From Archegozetes longisetosus (lineage: Eukaryota > Arthropoda > Arachnida > Sarcoptiformes > Trhypochthoniidae): a DNA stretch of 64,000 bases. Under the pieces are notes generated by a model. That model made no database searches. It saw nothing but the letters and a program-made list of their open reading frames with translations, and was not told where the DNA came from. The stretch covers positions 3,472,001-3,536,000 of the forward strand of contig JAEMBT020000001.1 of the NCBI GenBank assembly GCA_018873245.2, read 5' to 3'. The translations under genes and the position numbers were made by a program. This document shows, piece after piece, positions 1 to 11,392 of the stretch. How positions within the stretch are numbered: the first letter of the stretch is position 1; every line of letters starts with the position of its first letter.

Positions 1-278
1 TTGTCTATTAAGATAGAGTTTATAAACCAATAAAAAATAATATGATTAATTGCAGCGTTGAGTCAAGGCGCAAAATTTTTGGAGTGACCTAACACATTTA
101 AATGAATTATGTATTTGATAGATAATAAGTTTTTATATAGATATGTAATGATTTGAAATTTCAATTTATTTAATTAGTATAACATTCAAGTGTTTTCGCT
201 ACAGTTTAATATAAAATTTTCATTAGACTTCAACCCACAACCACTGGTACCAAAATTATAGTTACTGTTCAATTGCAA

Positions 279-3200
279 TTATAGTCGACTGCATTGACTT
301 TCTTTGATTTTGAAGACATCGACGTAATTGAAATTAACATCAAAGGGACAGCCGTTGTCGTAACTCAAATTAATGTACTTTTTGGCCAAACGTTTTTCTT
401 TGCGTTCTTTGAGACGACCCGCAGTCGCGATATGGAATCGAGTTTTTGAAGATGCCATCCATTGAAATAATGATAGTTTGGTGACATGGTTCATATGAAA
501 CCGAATCAGATGATAGCTGAACTTTTCGGTGAAGGAATGCAAAGCAACAGATTTTGGTATGTCAAGTATTGGGTACCAATATTTCATTAAAGATCTCCAA
601 CAAATGGGTGACAAAATACTGTTCACAGCCAAACAGACCCCTTTGCCCATTTCCACACCAACTGGTGCTGCAGGTGTTTCAGCAGATATCACAGGATGCC
701 ATTCATTCCAGTACATCAATTTACATAATTCGACTATTTCTTCGGTGTTTCCAGAGCATATATTGAAGCGATCATCAATTCCGAGACAGTAACCAATGAC
801 TCTCCAGAAGAAAAGCAAACAATCGAAGTCATAATTAGAAAGGGAATGAAGTCCACACTGTTTAGGAAAGAGAGCGACAAAGCCGATGAATGCGAATTGA
901 GTGTGAGCCATGCTATGCTGAGACATCCATAAGTGATCGATCCTTTCAACTCGATTGGATTTATTGTTCATGGATTTGATGACCTTTCTGTGCATACTTA
1001 TGACCTGTCTCAACGACTTGTATGATTTACTATTTTCCTCAAATGGGTTATATTCGTACCAATATTTGACGTGTATTATTGTTGACAGATATCTTCGGAA
1101 TAGTTTTGCCACGTTTGATGAATTACCTGTTGCCAGAAGGGGGGCTAAAGCTTCCGGGTGATGCAGTCCGAGGATTAGACCAGTAAATTGACTAAATAAT
1201 AGGCTGAAAATTGAATTCCAATTAAAACTTTTGATCAGATCTTTTCGTTATTAAACAGTTTTTCAATGGCTCAGAAGTTGCATGTTTAGAAGATTTTTAT
1301 TTTCTGTAATCTAAGTCTCATTAACTGAAAAGTTTGCCTTAACTTGAAGTACAATTTAGTCACAAGTGTTACATTGCATGACATTACTATTAAAAAAGTT
1401 AGCAGTCTTAAGGAAAAATGATTTTTATGATAAACCTGATCAGGACTTAAATTTTAAAATAACAACCAATTTATCTAAAGGGAACAGATCTTATGTAAAA
1501 ATTATCATCAGAAAGAGTTTGAATTTTTATTTATTAATTTATAAACTAAATGCTTATTTTGTGGTATTTCGTGAACAAATTCAGTGGTTTTTAATTGATT
1601 TCTAGTGGTTTATAGACAATAGAGTGACAATTACAACTAATATCTATCCTCTTACACATGAACTCATTCAATAGATTCATAGATGTTATGAATGGGAAAT
1701 TATCAATAATATTTATAGTCCAATATACTAATGTCATATTTAATCAGTAAAAACTCTTCAAGTTATGTATAAAATAAGTCAAGCATTTAGTTTATGGTTC
1801 TAATAGGTGTTTGTGATCATAGTCTAATCCAACGCATTGCGTAACATATGTCTTTTTGCAATTCGATTTTTGTAAGTTTTGTCGATTACTCTTTGAAATA
1901 CAAAGTTAATCAAAGCTTCTTCGCGGTGTTGAGGTAGAATTTTTTATATCTAACCTCTAGGTCTCGAATTCCATATTTTTATTTTCAAATTGTTTTTACC
2001 TCTGAAACTTTAATTTTTTGACACGTTTTATATGCAAAATATATTTCATATTTGTAAAAAACCGTTTGAACAATATTCAATTGTGAAATTGTGAAATTTT
2101 TTAATTTATTAACATTAAATATATTAAGTGAACTCATTTTCACAATTGAATAGTGTTCAAACGATTTGTTTACAACTAAAAAACGCGTTTAGCATATAAA
2201 TTATGTTGAATAATTAGTTTCAAAAGTTTCAGAGGTAAAGAAATTGAAAATGAAATTATCGAATCCGAGACCCAGAAGTTAGATAGTAAACGTTCTACCC
2301 CAGCGCCGCGAAGACGATTTGATCAGCTTTGCATTCAAAGAGTGATTGATAAAACTTGAAAAAATTAAATTGCAGAAAAATATATGTTACGTTACGTGTT
2401 GGGGGCTAACTTTTTATGTGTTTTATTGTGTGTCTAAGATTGATTTTATAAAATAGAAATTTCAGATTTGTAACATTTGCTGCCGAGGATTCATTGTCAA
2501 TGGATTAAAAACCGGTACCGTTCAAAGCAATGTTAAAAGTGTTGAATGCAGTGAAATTTGTTGTAATTTGAAGTATAATTTGGTGACAAGTATTACTTAG
2601 CAATTAAGTATTAGAAATCTGCAGGAAAGTCCACTTTTATGATAAGCCTGACCATGACTTAAAACAGCGAACTTGACAACTTGTTAATTAAGAATTAAAT
2701 TCGTTGATTCATTCATTTTCTTATGCATAACTCATTTTAGGGAGACTCACTCTAGCTCTGTTGCTGAGCGAGATTTTCGCCAAAAGGCAACCGAGCGATG
2801 CACATGAATTAATCCGTTTAACTTTGAAATTTTGGTGAAGGTTAAGACGATTAAATCTTTGCATTTAGCATTTTAAAATTCCGTTTGTCTTAAGTCTCAC
2901 TAAAATTTCAAAGTTAAAAGCAATTAATTCTTAATTAATAAATTGTGAAGTTCGCTGCTTAGATGTAAAAATAATAACCTACTAATCTAAACAAAAAAGC
3001 TCTTATGTAAGAATTATTATCAGAAAGAATTTAGATTTTTATGTATTATTGTATAAACGAAATACTTATTTCACGATGTTTCGCGAACGAATTCAATGCT
3101 TTTGAACTGATTTTTAGTGGTTTATAGACAATAGAGTGACAATTTCAACTAGTTTCTATCTTCTTACACATCAACTTATTCAATAAATTCATAGATATTA

Positions 3201-6200
3201 TGAATGCAAAATTATCAATAATATTTATAGTTGTTCAATATATTAATATCAGATTTAATCAGTCAATATTTTTCAAGTTATATATCAAATAAGTCAAACA
3301 TTATGTCAATATTTTGGATCTGTGTTTAATTAATTTCATGGTCTTATCTTAAATCTCATTACGTAAGGAATAATATAAGTCTAATATCTGCATAAAGAAT
3401 ATAAGTCTAATTAAATGTATCAATTTATTTTGATACCTGTGTAGGATTTGTTTCGCAAACTTTTCTTATCAACTGTGATCTCATAAATATTAGGTGCGTC
3501 ACAAAGTTCTGTCGTCTTTTTCCAGACGAATTTATTCATCACGTAAAATCCATTTAATGTTTCCTTGGCAAATAACTGAGTGAATGGTATGTAATAACCA
3601 GTTATCTCTTGATCAGTATTGCATATGAAAAAAGCTTTTCTAATACTATTTAAGAGTAGATATAAGCAGTGATGCTCAACGCTCGAACGTTTGGCGCTCG
3701 GTAGCGAGCGTTCTGATTTTGCTTAGCGTGAGTGGACGCTCGAGCGTCTGGTCCCCGAACGCCGAGTGCGAGCGATTAGCGTCAAGCCTTAGTACGTATT
3801 TTCCCATTAGAAATACAGTACAGATTTTAAAATTATAACCCAAACAATAAAATCAAAACAGTCACAAAATAGTTTTTTAAACAATAATTTGTTCCTTAGT
3901 TTTGAGTAGTTTTTAAATACTAAAACGTGTTCACATATCTTCAACGTATTTCATTTATATGACAACAGCTTTTAAACCAAAGTATTTGATTGAGCTGTAT
4001 TCAATCAGTGAGAATCATATTAATGAAATTTATATATAGATAAAGTTACAGCTCAAATAAAGTAAATTTTGTGTTGAAAAAGTCTTCAACTCATGAACTT
4101 TGCTGACTTGACGCTCAGAAAACGCTCGGCGCTCGAGTGCCTCGAAAAAGTGAATATCGAGCGCCAATTTCCGACCGAGCGTGTACATCACTGGATGTAA
4201 GGCACGACATGTACTAAATAAGAGCTTTTTAAACTAAATTAAAGTTTGTTTCTTTAATAAACAAGGTTTCAATGAAACAAAGTATTAAATTTTGAGAGAA
4301 AATAATAAAACTAATAACAAACTAAAAAAAATAACTAAAATTGAATAAACAGTATGTTTCATAAATTTTAATACAAGTTTAAGGTTTCGTAACTCTAGAA
4401 CTAAATTACAGAATTTGATGAAAAGTGTCTCATTCTAAAAATAAGTATTCAAATTTATTTGCCTTAAATTTTTATCAATTTATCACAAATATTCTCTGAA
4501 TTATTGCAGTATAAAATTAAATGTTTAAACTTTTCTATGGGATTCTTACTATAATGTGTTTTAACTTAAATTTTATTAAGACTGAATACATATTATTTAA
4601 ACAGAAAATATGAATTAGAAGTTATAATTTATAAGTATACAAATTAATATATTTTACAATGAATTATATTATCTTATTGCAGAACTTATTTTATTAAATT
4701 CGATTTTAATGAGTATTACGCACTAATCACTTATTATATCCTTTACTTGGAATGTGTTTACTAATAAAGACAATCAAAAGTTGTTATATAAGGAATCCTA
4801 TAGAAAATCTTAAACTTGTACTGCAATAGTTCAGATAATATTTGAGATAAATTGATGAAAATTTAAGGCAAATAATTTTGAATATTTACTTTTAAAATGG
4901 GATACTATTCATCAAATTTCGTAATTAAGTTTTATAGTTATTAAACCTTAAATCTGTATCAAAATTTATGAAACATACTGTATATTAAATGAGTTTAAGT
5001 AATATTCTTTAGTAATAAGTAATTTATTCTTTCTGAAGGCGTCGTACGTGTCAATACATTTGGGCCCTTTAAAAATGCAATACTGATCAATACTGGTTAT
5101 TGCATATCATCACTCAATTATTGATCTTTGATTTATTACCTTAGACTAGAGTATAAGAGCAGATAGAAATCTTAGCTCAATCCTAATTCGTTTAATAGAA
5201 ACTTATTTTATTCTTTAAAAAACGACAGAACTTCCCGATACACCTAATAGAAGCAAACAGTGGAAAATCATAATAACTATGAGTTTGGTCTGAAAAATTT
5301 CAGATGTGATGATCTTAAACTTATATCGGGTGTTCACTATAAAAATATTTCTAAAATTTGAAGTTAAATGATTTGAGTGAATGGTTTTTAAGAACACGAT
5401 ATCTTCATAGACTGATTAGTAAACTTTAAAAATGTTAATTTCAACTTTTATTCATTCAACTCGTATGAATAATAAAAAATAGTATTTACTTTGTTTTTAT
5501 GCTATAATAGTTAGCGTTACCAAATCTCAAGGAATTGGCCAGTACGGTCAGTATAAATTAACCTCTGAGTATCAGCAGAAAAAAGGGTCCAGTGAGTAGT
5601 ATAACTATTACCAGATATTTGGACTCTTTTGTGTTGTTGAGACTCAGAGGTTAATTTATCTGATTATACCGGTCAATTCCTTAACACTTGGCAAAGTTGA
5701 TAATAGTTCATACGTGTGAACTTAACCATAAAAAGTTCAAAATCAGACCTAATCATTCACATTATTATTCATAACTTTTTATCAGAACGACTCGAGAAAA
5801 AAGTTTTGATATACTTTTGGAGATACTTTTATAGCGAATACCCGATATCTCAATCATTTCTACTCCTACCGTTCCGGGTCATATTATTTGAAATAAAAAT
5901 CTGAATTAAGTAATAAATTCAGTCATAAGATATTTTTAAGACTGAAAAATTTCAAGGATATTTAGTGAAAATTATAGAATGATTTTAAAACACCAAACAA
6001 GTTTAAGCTGAGAACAAATTTTTGTAAGACAATTAAATTTCAGGTAGCCTGCATAGAATTTTTTAAATTTAAGGTAGCTTATATTTAGCTTCCCATATTT
6101 CAAGCATCTCATATTTTACAGTTAAGTCCAGAAAAGCATACCTCATATAATATTTACGAGCCAATTGTTGTGATCTCACAAATTTGTTTTCATCGAACCA

Positions 6201-6314
6201 AAGGGGAGGTTTTTCTGGAGTGATATTTTCTGAAATACCAAGAAGTAGTCTTCCATTTCGCATTATATCCCTCCATTTACGCTCTGCATTTTCTCGCACA
6301 CTTTCATTATTCAT
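279..6314 (-). CDS. DUF2236 (mpaB/rubber-oxygenase-like) protein, copy 1, two exons
   Basis: Model: exon 1 6314-6142 (173 nt, starts MNNESVRENAERKWRD), donor GTATGC, intron of 4938 nt, acceptor ..ATTTTCAG, exon 2 1203-279 (925 nt), stop TAA. The joined frame is 365 residues, with a Ser codon split AG|C at the junction. The sequence shows PPLWFDENKF in exon 1 and, in exon 2, VTGNSSNV-type sequence (here ATGNSSNV), FRRYLSTIIH, MAHTQFAFIGFVALFP, FFWRVIGYCLGIDDRFN and a Cys-containing C-terminus. These match the arthropod branch of the ER-bound oxygenase mpaB / latex-clearing-protein catalytic family (DUF2236), which are heme proteins in the characterised microbial members. The substrate in animals is unknown to me. 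There are no stops or frameshifts. The intron is four times longer than in copy 3 because it holds several transposons and an internal duplication. Family assignment is from recognition of the motifs, not a search. Confidence 0.72.
1826..2502. mobile_element. Truncated foldback element (family of 8611-9372)
   Basis: Large imperfect palindrome: the left part (gcattgcgtaacat, ttcgcggtgttgaggtagaa) is mirrored on the right (ttctaccccagcgccgcgaa, atgttacgttacgtgt). The right end 'tgccgaggattcattgtcaa' matches the right end of the complete copy at 9372. The outer roughly 95 bp of the left arm present in the complete copy is missing here, so the element starts abruptly near 1826. No coding capacity. 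Confidence 0.7.
2665..2957. mobile_element. MITE with CAGCGAACTT inverted ends
   Basis: A 293-bp insertion relative to the copy 3 intron, where 'catgactta' runs straight into 'aatgtaaaaac'. The ends are inverted repeats: CAGCGAACTTGACAAC on the left and the complement of GTGAAGTTCGCTG on the right, and both continue into TTAATTAAGAATTAA. The target duplication is imperfect (cttaaa / cttaga). No coding capacity. A shortened copy sits at the same intron position in copy 2. Confidence 0.65.
3667..4193. mobile_element. Non-autonomous hAT-type element, 8-bp target duplication
   Basis: Starts CAGTGATG and ends CATCACTG. The flanking direct repeats are GATATAAG (3659-3666) and GATGTAAG (4194-4201), 7 of 8 bases identical. 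The subterminal DNA is unusually rich in GCTCG/CGAGC words on both sides, while the centre is AT-rich with no open frame. The CAGTG terminus and 8-bp duplication are typical of the hAT superfamily. Confidence 0.75.
4349..4981. mobile_element. Foldback element, about 630 bp
   Basis: Long inverted repeats of roughly 200 bp: ACAGTATGTTTCATAAATTTT at 4349 is mirrored at 4981, and the arms continue through 'aaggttt', 'tttgccttaaatttttatc' and 'ctatgggattc'. The AT-rich centre has no coding potential. I could not fix a target duplication. Confidence 0.7.
5513..5699. mobile_element. Short palindromic MITE, 187 bp
   Basis: The two halves are inverted copies (CAAGGAATTGGCC..TAAATTAACCTCTGAG against CTCAGAGGTTAATTTA..GGTCAATTCCTT). 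The flanks repeat ATAATAGTT directly at 5504-5512 and 5700-5708, an 8-9 bp target duplication. It lies in the intron of copy 1 and is absent from copies 2 and 3. Confidence 0.7.
6010..6130. repeat. Intronic minisatellite next to the exon 1 donor
   Basis: Degenerate tandem units of about 26-30 bp built on 'aaatttcaggtagcttatatttagctt'-like sequence sit on the intron side of the exon 1 donor in all three copies. The other two are at about 10,320-10,440 in copy 2 and 26,725-26,890 in copy 3, where the unit number differs. Confidence 0.55.
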
Positions 6315-6467
6315 CGTTTCTTTTATAGCAACTGTTCGCTATTTCTTTGTGAAATAGTTTTCACAGAGAAGTCGGAGCAACTGAAATATACATTATGAAG
6401 GCTATCAACTTTTTTTTATAGATATCTAATAAAGTTTTGTCGAATAAAAATATTTTTGCATATCATT

Positions 6468-6674
6468 ATGGTCAGTGATGGACATGAATGTCAAGTAGTT
6501 TATGCACGTAAATCTAAGAATGAAGCTATGCGCAAAACTCAAAATTTGCAATCTATGTAACATATTATGGATGATATTAATTCTCAAAATGTGAACACTC
6601 TCTCGAAGAAAACCAGAGGATATTTTCTAATCAATATTTTGTTACGAATGCTCAAATCAGTCAACTTTACTGAA
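6468..6674 (+). pseudogene. Decayed exon of an unrecognised gene (unit 1 copy)
   Basis: A plus-strand frame runs from ATG 6468 (MVSDGHECQVVYARKSKN..) to an exact donor, CTGAA|GTAAGT, at 6674. It is 69 codons with one in-frame TAA in the middle, where the unit 2 copy has a Gln codon. After that point the frame reads DINSQNVNTLSKKTR and NILLRMLKSVNFTE, and it is conserved in unit 2 (13,431-13,583). The open frame, donor and co-conservation suggest an old coding exon facing away from the DUF2236 gene, duplicated with it and now broken. I do not recognise the protein. Confidence 0.45.
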
Positions 6675-8610
6675 GTAAGTCATTTATTCATATATCATTT
6701 TCTGATTGATTTGTTTGAAATTTTTGATTCACACAATAGTAGGAAATTAGTCCTGGGCTGAAAGCCAAATGTGTTGAACATTTGCATATTTGTAGCATTA
6801 CTCTAAAGGTTATGAGTATGAATGGATTTTATGGATTCATTTCAAAAGAAGTCTAATGAAATCATGCAATTAGATCAAGTTATTTTGTATTACTTATAAT
6901 TGATCAGATTAACTCTTATTATTTTCATTTGACAAACTACTCAATAATTTACTCATAATTAAACTTTTAATTAGTTCGCCACTTCCTCAAGTGAAAGAAG
7001 AAAATTGCATTTCATGGCTAGGCGGTCAATAATTAGCTTGTATTTTTTTTAAATATTTCATGTATTTCAATTTCACAAGGTATTTTTTTTCCAAATAATT
7101 CATAGCAATCCTTTAGTTTTAAGTGTGAGTAAAAGTTACTACAGTTGAAAGATCAACTTTAATACTTTTGAAAAGTTAGTATTTTACGAAAATTGGTTTA
7201 CTATTCTTAAAATGAGTCCTGTTTTATAATAGATTTAATAAGATTATAAATGATTAGTATTGTATTACATTGAATTGAATCATTTATTTGACAAATAATA
7301 AGTTTTTATATAGATATGTAGTGATTTGAAATTTCAATTTTTCTTAATTAGTATAACATTCAAGTTTTTTCATTACAATTTTAATATAAAATTTTCATTA
7401 TACTTTAACCCACAACCACTGGTACCAAAATTATAGTTACTGTTAGATTGCAATTATAGTCGACTGCATTGACTGTCTTTGATTTTGAAGACATCGACGT
7501 AATTGAAATTAACATCAAAGGGACAGCCGTTGTCGTAACTCAAATTAATGTACTTTTTGCCCAAACGTTTTTCTTTGCGTTCTTTGAGACGAGTCGCGAT
7601 CGCGGTATTGAGTCGAGCGCTCGAAGACGATATCCAGTGAAATAATGAAAATTTAGAGGTATGTTTCATATGAAACCGAATCATATGATACCATAGCTTT
7701 TCGGAGAATGAATTCAAAGTAATAGTTTTTGGTATGTTAAGGATTGGATACCAATACTTCATTAAAACATTCCAGTGAATAGATGGCGAAACACTATTCA
7801 TAGCCATACAGATCCCTTTACCCATTTCCACACCAACTGGTGCTGTAGGTATTTCTGCTATTATCACAGGATACCATTCTCTCCAGAATATCAATTTACA
7901 TAATTCGACTATTTCTTCGGTGCTTCCAGAGCATAGATTGAAGCGATCATCAATTCCGAGACAGTAACCAATGACTCTCCAGAAGAAAAGCAAACAATCG
8001 ATGTCATAAGTCGAAAGAGAATGAAGTCCACACTCTTTAGGAAATAGAGCGACAAAGCCGATGAAAGCGAATTGAGTGTGAGCCATCTCTCGCTGAGATA
8101 TCCATAAGTGATCAGTTCCTTCAACTCGATTGGATTTACTATTCATAGATTTGCTGACCTGTCTGTGCATACTTCTGACCTGTCTCAACGACTTATATGA
8201 TTTACTATTTTCCTCGAATGGGTTATATTCGTACCAATATTTGACGTGTATTATTGTTGACAGATATCTTCGGAATAATTTTTTCACGTTTGATGAATTA
8301 CCTGTTGTCAGAAGGGGTACTAAATTTTCCGAGTGATGTAGTCCTAGGATTAGACCAATAAATTGTCCATTTGATAGACTGAAAATTCAATTCAAATTAA
8401 AACTTTTGATCGGACCTTTACATTATTAAATAGCTTCTAATCTCTTAGAAATGTAACGCTTCGAAGATTTTATTTTCTATAATCTAAATCTCATTAATTT
8501 GAAAGTTTATCTTGCATACTAAGTTAATTCACGTTTAAATTCTAAGCTACAAAAATGTGCTGTTAGTTGATCGTTTAAAGTATTTTAAGAACTGGTTATA
8601 GTATTGTAAA

Positions 8611-9372
8611 CTCACAATGGATCCTCGGCGGCGAACGTCACAAATTTGAAATTTTTTTAAATCGACCTTAGGCACACTATAAAACACATATCAAAATATT
8701 AACCTCCAACGCGTTGCGTAACATAGCTTTTTGCAATTCGATTTTTTCAAGCTTTGTCGATTACTCTTTGAATACAAAGTTAATCAAAACTTCTTCGCGG
8801 TGCTGAGGTAGAATGTTTTATATCTAACTTCTAGGTATCGGGTCCCATATTTTCATTTTCAAATTGCTTTTACCTCTAAAACTTTAATTTTTTGACACGA
8901 TTTGTATGCAAAATATATTTTTTACTCGTAAACAAACAGTTTGAACAATATTCAATTGTCAAATTGTGAATTTTGTTATTTCACTAACTACATTAAATAT
9001 ATTAATATTAACTCATTTTCACAATTGAATAGTGTTCAAACGATTTGTTTACAACTAAAAAACGCGTTTAGCGTATAAATTATGTTGAATAATTAGTTTC
9101 AAAAGTTTCAAATGTAAAAAAATTGAAAATGGAAATATCGGATCCGAGACCCAGAATTTAAATATGAAACGTTTTATCTCAGCGCCGCGAACACCATCTG
9201 ATCAGCTTTGTATTCAAAGAGTAGTCGATAAAATTTGAAAAAATTTAATTGCAGAAAAATATGTTACGTTACGCGTTGAGGCTAAATTTTTATGTGTTTT
9301 ATTATGTGTCTAAGTTTATAAAATAGAAATTTCAGATTTGTGGCATTCACTGCCGAGGATTCATTGTTAGTG
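8611..9372. mobile_element. Complete foldback element in the copy 2 intron
   Basis: Palindrome of about 760 bp with arms of roughly 350 bp. The ends read CACAATGGATCCTCGGCGG on the left and the mirror of TGCCGAGGATTCATTGTTAG on the right. Inner arm blocks include 'ttgcgtaacat', 'cttcgcggtgctgaggtag' and 'attcaattgt' with their reverse complements. The centre is AT-rich and there is no open frame. A related but left-truncated copy is in the copy 1 intron; copy 3 has none. Confidence 0.75.
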
Positions 9373-9518
9373 GATTAAAACCGGTACCGTTCAAAGCAAT
9401 GTTAAAAGTGTTGAATGCAGTGATATTTGTTGTAATTTGAAGTATAATTTGGTGACATTGTAACTAAGTATTAAAAATCTGCGGGAAGGTCCAATTTTAT
9501 GATAAACCTGATCATGAC

Positions 9519-9700
9519 TTAAAAGGTCAACTTGACAACTTGTTAACTAAGAATTAAATTCGTTGATTCATTCATTTTCTTACGCCTAACTTACTTCAGG
9601 GAGACTCACTCCAGCTCTGTTGCAGAGTGAAATTTTCGCCTAAAGGCAATCGGGTGGTGCATATGAGTTGAGTCAAAACTTTAAATGAGATTCAAATTTC
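9519..9700. mobile_element. Truncated copy of the CAGCGAACTT MITE
   Basis: Matches the left half of the MITE at 2665-2957 (caacttgacaacttgttaa.., ..gggagactcactc.agctctgttgc) at the equivalent intron position, after 'catgacttaaaa'. The terminal CAGCGAA is degraded to 'ggtcaa' and the right half is replaced by unrelated DNA. Confidence 0.6.
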
Positions 9701-9743
9701 CTTGAATTCATTTATTGAAAAATTTTTATTTAAAAAATGCGGT

Positions 9744-9887
9744 TTAAGAAATAAAGAGTCCACTAATATCTTCGATTAGGCACATGAAAGTACTATCTCC
9801 CAGGTTAACTGAACGCCACCGAATCTCAACTAAAGGTTGGGGCAGTAATTCTGGAGTAGTTCCGTGCAATTTTCTGATGGCAAAAGT
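9744..9887 (-). other. Protein-like open patch in the copy 2 intron
   Basis: The minus strand is open for about 48 codons, ending in TAA at 9744. It is less AT-rich than its surroundings and reads as convincing protein, e.g. KLHGTTPELLPQPLVEIRW followed by LGDSTFMCLIEDISG. It has no counterpart in the introns of copies 1 or 3. It may be a fragment of a transposon gene or a captured exon. I do not recognise the family. Confidence 0.3.
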
Positions 9888-10476
9888 TTATGATCTTAGA
9901 GATTATGAAGAGATTAAACAGTTGTTTCTTCAATTGATATAATTTGATAAAAATTTTGAGCTGAAGTTTTATGCTACTTAACTAACTAACAAATGTTAAG
10001 ATTGGGTATAAATGCAATACTTTAACTTACGAATAGGTTATTAGTTTTGATTTAAAATTTTGATTAGATCATTTATTATTCATGTAATGTTATATTGCAT
10101 GTCAAAGTTTAGAAAGTATCATAGATCACATATTGGAATGTAAAGAGTTTGCCAGATCACATATTGGAAGGTTGCCAATTTGAGTTTAGCATAAGATAGC
10201 ATAGAAAGTTTAAGCATAAGATTTTTTAACACTGAAAAATTTCAAGGATATTTACTGAAAATTATTAACTGATTTCAAAAGACTGAATAAGTTTAAACTG
10301 AGGATAAATGTTTGTAACATAATTAAATTTCAGATAGCTGAAATATATATTTCTGAAGTTTCAGGTAACATATTTAGTTTTACGAATTTCAAGTAACTTA
10401 TATTTAGTTTGTCATATTTCAAAAGTTTATTAAGAGATTATATTTTAGAGTTAAGTCTTGAAAAGCATACCTCATA

Positions 10477-11392
10477 AGGCTTGGCTAGAGAAATCTGCAC
10501 AAAAATAATTTTAATAATTATTAATCAAAATTTCACCGAAATTGAACAGAAATTTATTAAATGAAAATACATTATATGAAGTTTAAATTGATATCAATTG
10601 ATGACAGATAGTACTCCTTTGTCCGCTGCTTTGCGGACCTTAGTCTTAACACCTCTCATAAGGTTTTGGCACAGATTTTCAGATCTTTTACGTATTAGTT
10701 TTGATTCTTCGAAATAGTTTAGGGATTTACATCTGTTGTCCACCCATTTTCATAAATTTGTTTACCCAAATTTGCCCAAAATCTTTCAATTGGGTGGAGT
10801 TGGGGGACATTTAGAGGATTGATCTCTTTTGGGACAACTTTGATTCCAACTCTTTGGTAAACTTCTTGAGTGGTTTTGGCGTAATGAGAAGTAGCCAAAT
10901 CGGGCCAGGAAACATATTTATCGTCTGAATGGTACTTATCGATAAAATCTTTCAGAAGTGGTAAACATTCCCGAATATAGACTTCTGCAGTGATCGCATT
11001 ACCGCGAACTCAATTATTTTGTCTTAAGTTTTTCGGTTAATTTCTCGGTTTTTTCTCGGACCTGGAGTCCGATCGGCACTCTGACCCCTTATGAATCTTT
11101 GGATAATTGAATATACTGTACGGCGAGGGATGCCCTCCAGTTCATAATGTCTTACGATATCGCAAGTTTTCATATTCGGGTTTCTTTCAATAAAAGCGCC
11201 AATCCTTTTCCTAGCCTCAAGCTCTTTAGAGGAGGACATCTTTCTTATTATAAATTATTATAAACTAATAATTGCAATGTTTTGTTACCTAATAACTATT
11301 CTTTCAAAGTAAAAACAAAATTTAATCGAATCAACTATATTTGGTTAAGAAATTGCGTCTTAAATTTTATGCAGATTTCTCTAGCCAAGGCT
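10477..11392 (-). mobile_element. Internally deleted Tc1/mariner-type element
   Basis: The 916-bp element is flanked by TA (10,475-10,476 and 11,393-11,394). Its terminal inverted repeats of about 23 bp differ at one position (AGGCTTGGCTAGAGAAATCT on the left, AGCCTTGGCTAGAGAAATCT as the complement of the right end). Removing the element and one TA restores exactly the exon sequence seen in copy 1 (ctcatataatattta). It carries both ends of a transposase gene but is missing the centre, so it could only move with help from an intact relative. Confidence 0.88.
10594..11239 (-). pseudogene. Mariner-type transposase, internal deletion and frameshift
   Basis: The N-terminal part (11,239-11,024, 71 codons) starts MSSSKELEARKRIGAFIERN and looks like the helix-turn-helix DNA-binding region (TCDIVRHYELEGIPRRTVYS). 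It ends in a stop close to a deletion join. The C-terminal part follows (about 11,012-10,594) with SWPDLATSHYAKTTQEVY and NPLNVPQLHPIERFWANLGK, which hold the second Asp and the Glu of the catalytic triad. A one-base shift near 10,720 moves the end (LMRGVKTKVRKAADKGVLSV) to another frame. The segment that should hold the first catalytic Asp is missing. No active enzyme is possible from this copy. Confidence 0.82.

Larger units (their letters stand above)
1340..3300. repeat. Internal duplication within the copy 1 intron
   Basis: Two stretches of this intron, about 1340-1800 and 2570-3300, are both homologous to the single stretch 25,840-26,280 of the copy 3 intron. Both contain 'ttatagacaatagagtgac' followed by a conserved 'cttacacat' block. 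The first stretch is nearly identical to copy 3; the second is more diverged and carries the MITE also found in copy 2. A truncated foldback element lies between them. Confidence 0.7.
105..7018. repeat. Segmental duplication unit 1 (DUF2236 copy 1)
   Basis: First of three homologous blocks. It runs from the 3' flank of the DUF2236 gene, through exon 2, a long intron and exon 1, to about 700 bp of upstream DNA ending in the shared stretch just before 7018 (..ttgcatttcatggc). The same 3' flank, beginning near the words 'aataataagtttttatatag', recurs at about 7290 and 24,620. The same upstream end recurs at 19,294. Bases 1-104 show nothing recognisable. Unit 1 directly abuts unit 2, so these two are in tandem; units 2 and 3 are separated by about 5 kb of transposon and unassigned DNA. 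Confidence 0.75.

Noticed and set aside
279..1161. Plus-strand frames at 529-792, 955-1161, 8130-8336 and 25,442-25,648, and minus-strand frames at 734-949, 7909-8124 and 25,221-25,436
   Set aside because: These are shadows of DUF2236 exon 2 in other frames, repeated because the exon is repeated.
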